The notes under the pieces: generated by a model
Told to the model about the DNA's origin: nothing
Databases searched by the model: none
What the model saw: the letters and a program-made list of their open reading frames with translations, nothing else
Source: Cudoniella acicularis
Lineage: Eukaryota > Ascomycota > Leotiomycetes > Helotiales > Helotiaceae
NCBI GenBank assembly: GCA_013054445.1
Contig: JAAMPI010001075.1
Coordinates: forward strand, 1-20,279
Length of the DNA stretch: 20,279 nucleotides
Direction: 5' to 3'
In this document: one piece after another, positions 17,371 to 20,279 of the stretch
How the letters are laid out: every line of letters begins with the position of its first letter
Numbering within the stretch: the first letter of the stretch is position 1
Translations under genes and position numbers: made by a program

Positions 17371-18144
17371 ATGTGCATCCGAATCTCCGAAGACCATTAC
17401 ATCGACTGCAACCACACCACAATTCGCTCCCGTAAGCGCTGCCCCTCCAGCCTCGGATTCTTCAAAAACGACTGCCCAAGACCCTACAACGAAACCCTCA
17501 CAACCACCAACCGCTTCCTAGGCCTCTGCCCAAACTGCGGCGCATCGAAAGCCTCTCAAGCAACTTCCTCTTCTAAAATCGAGACTGAAGTCGAGTTCGT
17601 GCCCAGAAGCCCAGCTGCCCTATCACCAAAATGTCGATGGAAGAAACGTGCAGATGGAGACCTTGAAGATGCCCGTCAGACAAAAGCAAATGCTGAGGTA
17701 TATTACGAGGCGGCTCAAGAACACCTCGAGGGACGAAAAGCTGAGCTTTTCGGGGAGCTTCGAAATGATGAGATGTCTGGCGGGAATAGAGATGGTTCGA
17801 GGCGGATAAAATCAGGGGGAGGGGGAGGGTCTACTAAGCGCCTTGCTGCTGGACGAAATCGTAAATTGATAGGAGGGGAGCTTGAAAATGAAGATTTTGC
17901 TGGTGGGAATAAGGCTGATGCGCAGGGAGGGAAGGGGTTCGATAAACGCAGCTCCGGACGAACAGCTACAAATCGAAAGGAAGAAGCACCTTGGAGGAAG
18001 GCTGTGGGCTCAAGACAAACGCAAACAGAGATTACGCGGGCCGAGCAGTTCTGTGAAGCAATGTTAGCTGCAGTGCTAATATTGTTGATATATGTGATGA
18101 TAGAAAAACTTGTGTTGTGGCTTCTTAGAAACGATGTAATGTGA
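17371..18144 (+). CDS. Cys/His N-terminal motif protein with a C-terminal membrane tail (paralogue A)
   Basis: The product has 257 residues from the ATG at 17371. An earlier in-frame ATG at 17278 is rejected because the paralogue downstream also starts MC at the same distance from the CNH motif. The N-terminus has Cys2, Cys13-Asn-His15, Cys24, Cys35 and a Cys53-x2-Cys56 pair, a likely metal-binding module not assignable to a named zinc-finger class. The middle is charged and low in hydrophobics, with a helical stretch around 110-130 and an internal duplication of about 35 residues beginning GELRNDEMSGG and GELENEDFAGG. A single hydrophobic helix (about 231-252) near the C-terminus suggests a tail-anchored protein with the Cys/His module facing the cytosol. 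Its function is unknown. It stands in tandem with paralogue B, 767 bp away. Confidence 0.75.
   Translation: MCIRISEDHYIDCNHTTIRSRKRCPSSLGFFKNDCPRPYNETLTTTNRFLGLCPNCGASKASQATSSSKIETEVEFVPRSPAALSPKCRWKKRADGDLEDARQTKANAEVYYEAAQEHLEGRKAELFGELRNDEMSGGNRDGSRRIKSGGGGGSTKRLAAGRNRKLIGGELENEDFAGGNKADAQGGKGFDKRSSGRTATNRKEEAPWRKAVGSRQTQTEITRAEQFCEAMLAAVLILLIYVMIEKLVLWLLRNDVM
17752..17979 (+). repeat. internal in-frame duplication within paralogue A
   Basis: The segments 17752-17864 and 17875-17979 both encode GEL-x-N/E-x-GGN ... R-x(4-6)-NRK. At the DNA level both begin GGGGAGCTT followed by AAATGA-like sequence and a GGGAATA core, so the duplication is fairly recent. It lies in the disordered linker, not in the Cys/His or membrane part. 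Confidence 0.6.
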
Positions 18145-18911
18145 TTTGGGGTTTAGAAGCGCTGGTTTAAGAGTAAGGGAATGTGAGAAAGAATGGGACG
18201 TTTATTTAGGAGTGGAAATTTGTTATTGAGTTTTGTGTATGTTTTCTACTCGACTGCTCGGCTATTGTTTGGCGATTAGTATCGCGCGAAACACTTGAAA
18301 GTTTTTAAATAACCGCGAAATTGAAAGATTTTTTGAAGGGGGGAATATGAAGAAAGAAATCTTTAAATTATATTGCATTAATTTCAAAAAACCATTATAT
18401 TCACACGGCATTCTCCCTTGAGGTGTTACGGGTGCCACGGACCGCCTCCAGTTGATGGCAAACTCACTCACACCAGAACAAAGAGACGTAGATTGGCACG
18501 CCGCTTTCCTCCTCCTAATCTAAGAAAAAAAGCCTCAAGGTTATTCCACATAATTTTATTCTCACAAGCCCTCTCTTTCTTTCTCGCCGCAAAAAGAACA
18601 AAAGAATACGAATTAGGAATTCAGGTCTATTCTTTCTTCTCTCTATGCTCTCACTTTTTGATATTACCACCTTATTTTCTTTTTGCACTTCTCACCGATC
18701 TTTGCCCTCGAATGCAATTCAGAGTCTCAGGCTGCATCTCTTATGCGCGCCCTCAGACTTCCATTAGCTCATTCAGCACACACCCTTTCTTCCTCCTCTT
18801 CCCCCTCTTTCACCCCTTCCTCCTTCACATATACCACGTACCTTTTTATGACCAATCTACTAAAAAAGCAAAATCTCCAACCAAAGCGTCAAAAAAAGAA
18901 AGGAGAAAAAG
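18145..18911. promoter_or_regulatory. spacer and upstream region of paralogue B
   Basis: No gene was found; the 180-codon plus-strand frame covering 18418-18960 overlaps the paralogue B start in another frame and is dominated by Phe, Ser and Leu from pyrimidine tracts. A long CT-rich tract (about 18780-18835) precedes an A-rich leader with an A at -3 of the ATG at 18912. Such pyrimidine tracts are common upstream of fungal transcription starts. No operator-type site can be named. Confidence 0.35.
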
Positions 18912-19541
18912 ATGTGCAAACCAATCCTCCAAGCCTACCACCCAACCTGCAACCACATAACCACCTACCCCGCCATCCCCTGCACATCCCCCACCTGCCG
19001 CCGAATCCAAATCACCCAACTCCCAGATCTCGTTACCCGTCAAGGCCTCTGCGAGGACTGCCAGTCCCCATCCTCCTCTTCCTCCACCACCTCCTCAGAA
19101 TCCGAAACCAATACCGCGCGAAAACCAAATTTCTACACCGCACCGCGCAACCGCTACTAGCCTCCCCAAAAACCCTGCTACTTATTCACATTCTCAAAAT
19201 TACAGCGAACCCGAGTTCCGCACTCAAACATCCCCAATCTAAGCAACCTCTCCATCCGCGAAGAACGCCTTAAAAAACTGCAGAAAGAAGCCAAAGCCTT
19301 AGCAGCTCGGAAACTTAAAGCTACGAGGAGAAGAGGAAATGTGTGTGGAGGTGGATTTTGGTGGATTTTGGTGAGAGTAGTGTTGTTGGTGTTGGTGATT
19401 TTTGTGATGTATGAGTATACGTATAGGGCGTATTTGGAGAGGAGGGAGAGGGAGAGGGGGAATAGAATAAGGGGTTTTGGAGTTGATGACTGGATAGGTA
19501 TAAAGGGAATTGGAGGATGGAAGGGAGGAAGGAAAGGGTAG
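18912..19541 (+). pseudogene. Cys/His N-terminal motif protein with membrane segment (paralogue B), one in-frame TAG
   Basis: From ATG 18912 one frame runs 210 codons to TAG at 19539-19541, interrupted only by TAG at 19158-19160 (codon 83). The first 51 residues repeat the paralogue A pattern exactly at Cys2, Cys13-Asn-His15 and Cys24, then Cys29 and Cys47-x2-Cys50. A Ser-rich linker precedes the stop. Past the stop the frame continues with a charged helix (LSIREERLKKLQKEAKALAA), a basic stretch, a hydrophobic helix at about 149-167 (FWWILVRVVLLVLVIFV) and an Arg/Gly-rich tail. The membrane helix mirrors the layout of paralogue A, so the downstream part belongs to the same gene. I could not find an intron that removes the TAG. 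It is therefore a broken gene, a readthrough case or a sequencing error. If translation stops at codon 83, a soluble 82-residue Cys/His peptide results. Confidence 0.65.
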
Positions 19542-19880
19542 TTTGTGGTTTTCTTTTGAGAGGATTCAGAGGAACGATAAAGAGAAGGGCGGTTTACCGA
19601 TCACTTCGAATTCAATTTAATCTTCCTTCTTTTAGCTTGAGTTGCGAGTGAAATCTCTAACATGAAAAAAAAACCAGTCTCCACTTCTTAATTTTGACTT
19701 CCTAAACTATACAAACAAGAACACCAAAGAAAAGTTCTCACTCACTTGAACATCCTCCCCACCCCTCTCTCATTAAAACAACTAACAAACTACAAATCAA
19801 AATCCCTCCTAAACACAAAACATACCCACCCCCCACCCTACTCTCAAATTCCTCCAGAGTCAAAGATCACAACACACCTC
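19542..19880. other. 3' spacer, no gene seen
   Basis: This stretch is A/C-rich on the plus strand, with an A8 run near 19665. No coding frame is apparent. It probably holds the 3' ends of the plus-strand paralogue B and of the possible minus-strand mini-gene, which would converge here. Confidence 0.35.
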
Positions 19881-20198
19881 TCAAACCTCGCTCAAAAGCA
19901 CCACTAAAGCAAGAACAACCGTAACCGGAAAAATAATCCACAACCAAACCTCCCACTCACCCCACCCTTGTCCCCTCCCAAAAACCCTCCAGTACTGACT
20001 CATGATACCCGGACTACCTGTCATTCACACAACCGCTTGTCAGCTTTATCCTTATTTCCTCAACCACCCCCATTCACCCCCTTTTCCCAACCGTCAAAAA
20101 ATCATCCATCCAAAAAGAAAGAAAGGAAGAAACGAAAAACAGGAAAGAAAAATAGTAAAGAGGTACGTACCAGGACCACTCATCCTCCTCCCCCTCAT
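19881..20198 (-). CDS. possible two-exon mini membrane protein (54 residues) or terminal exons of a larger one
   Basis: Exon 20198-20171 starts ATGAGGGGG and exon 20017-19881 ends in TGA. Splicing at a GTACGT donor (20170) and a GACAG acceptor (20018) keeps the frame and gives MRGRRMSGPGSPGIMSQYWR, continuing with a Gly/Trp-rich stretch and a hydrophobic helix (WLWIIFPVTVVLALVVLL) four residues from the end (SEV follows). A single-pass tail-anchored mini-protein is plausible. The frame is also open upstream of the ATG towards the ambiguous bases at the window edge, so the gene may extend beyond it. A simpler alternative is a 40-residue frame starting at ATG 20003 within the second exon. The family is not recognised. 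Confidence 0.4.
20018..20170 (-). other. possible intron of the mini membrane protein gene (153 bp)
   Basis: The donor GTACGT and acceptor GACAG are canonical, and a GCTGACA string about 20 bases before the acceptor could serve as branch site. It is longer than the other introns in this window (53-60 bp). Support comes only from frame continuity and site quality. Confidence 0.4.
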
Positions 20199-20279
20199 CA
20201 CGCTCTCACTCCTCTTCCACCACCACCCCCATTNACCTTTCCCCTNGATCTCGACCTAGATTTAAATAAACCGGGAATA

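Noticed and set aside
18418..18960. 180-codon plus-strand open frame
   Set aside because: It consists mostly of translated pyrimidine tracts and overlaps the start of paralogue B, which has a shared cysteine pattern and is far better supported.
18683..19273. 196-codon plus-strand open frame over paralogue B
   Set aside because: It is a shadow of paralogue B in another frame, dominated by Pro, His and Ser from C-rich DNA.
1..20279. CRISPR array, bacterial operons or ribosome binding sites
   Set aside because: Introns, the fungal NLR architecture, a GPI signal and RIP-like decay show a eukaryotic fungal genome. No regularly spaced repeats were seen.

Overview
The window looks like an accessory segment of a filamentous ascomycete genome (Pezizomycotina; Leotiomycetes is my guess, from the feel of the lineage-specific genes only). 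The reasons are short introns with GTGAGT or GTAAGT donors and (T)ACTAAC- or CTAAC-like branch sites, a fungal NLR of nucleoside phosphorylase-NACHT-ankyrin architecture, small secreted and GPI-anchored proteins, and AT-rich degenerate repeats whose old reading frames carry stops of the C-to-T kind expected from repeat-induced point mutation (RIP).

Layout. Bases 1-3.6 kb are repeat debris: the tail of a decayed ankyrin gene at the left edge, about 1.5 kb of AT-rich sequence with no gene, and then the 5' half of a hAT DNA transposon with six in-frame stops. A dual-specificity phosphatase gene (minus strand, 3723-4310) is the first intact gene. From 4.3 to 6.0 kb there is intergenic, AT-rich, repeat-like DNA. 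From 6.0 to 8.9 kb (minus strand) lies a nearly complete NLR-type gene. Its nucleosidase-like N-terminal domain is interrupted by two stop codons, while its NACHT-ankyrin half is open and keeps a clean intron. Bases 8.9-10.2 kb hold nothing I can name.

From 10.2 kb to the end, the window becomes a run of small, unrecognised genes, most of them with signal peptides or one membrane segment: a single-pass membrane protein (10173-10628, minus); a secreted cysteine-rich protein with one intron (12211-12842, minus); a heavily glycosylated, probably GPI-anchored protein with a stop-free 60-bp intron (13980-14894, plus); a convergent single-pass membrane protein with a cysteine cluster (15037-15450, minus); an open frame broken by one TAG next to LTR-like debris (16004-16516, plus); two tandem paralogues of a Cys/His N-terminal, membrane C-terminal family (17371-18144, and 18912-19541 which has one in-frame TAG); and a possible two-exon mini membrane protein (19881-20198, minus).

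No pathway links these genes. The common thread is a dynamic region: decaying transposons, a decaying NLR, and fast-evolving surface or secreted proteins. The most unusual features are the tandem Cys/His-plus-membrane-tail family, two open frames each broken by a single in-frame TAG, and the NLR in which only the sensor-side domain is disabled. The last 80 bases contain ambiguous bases, so conclusions there are weaker.
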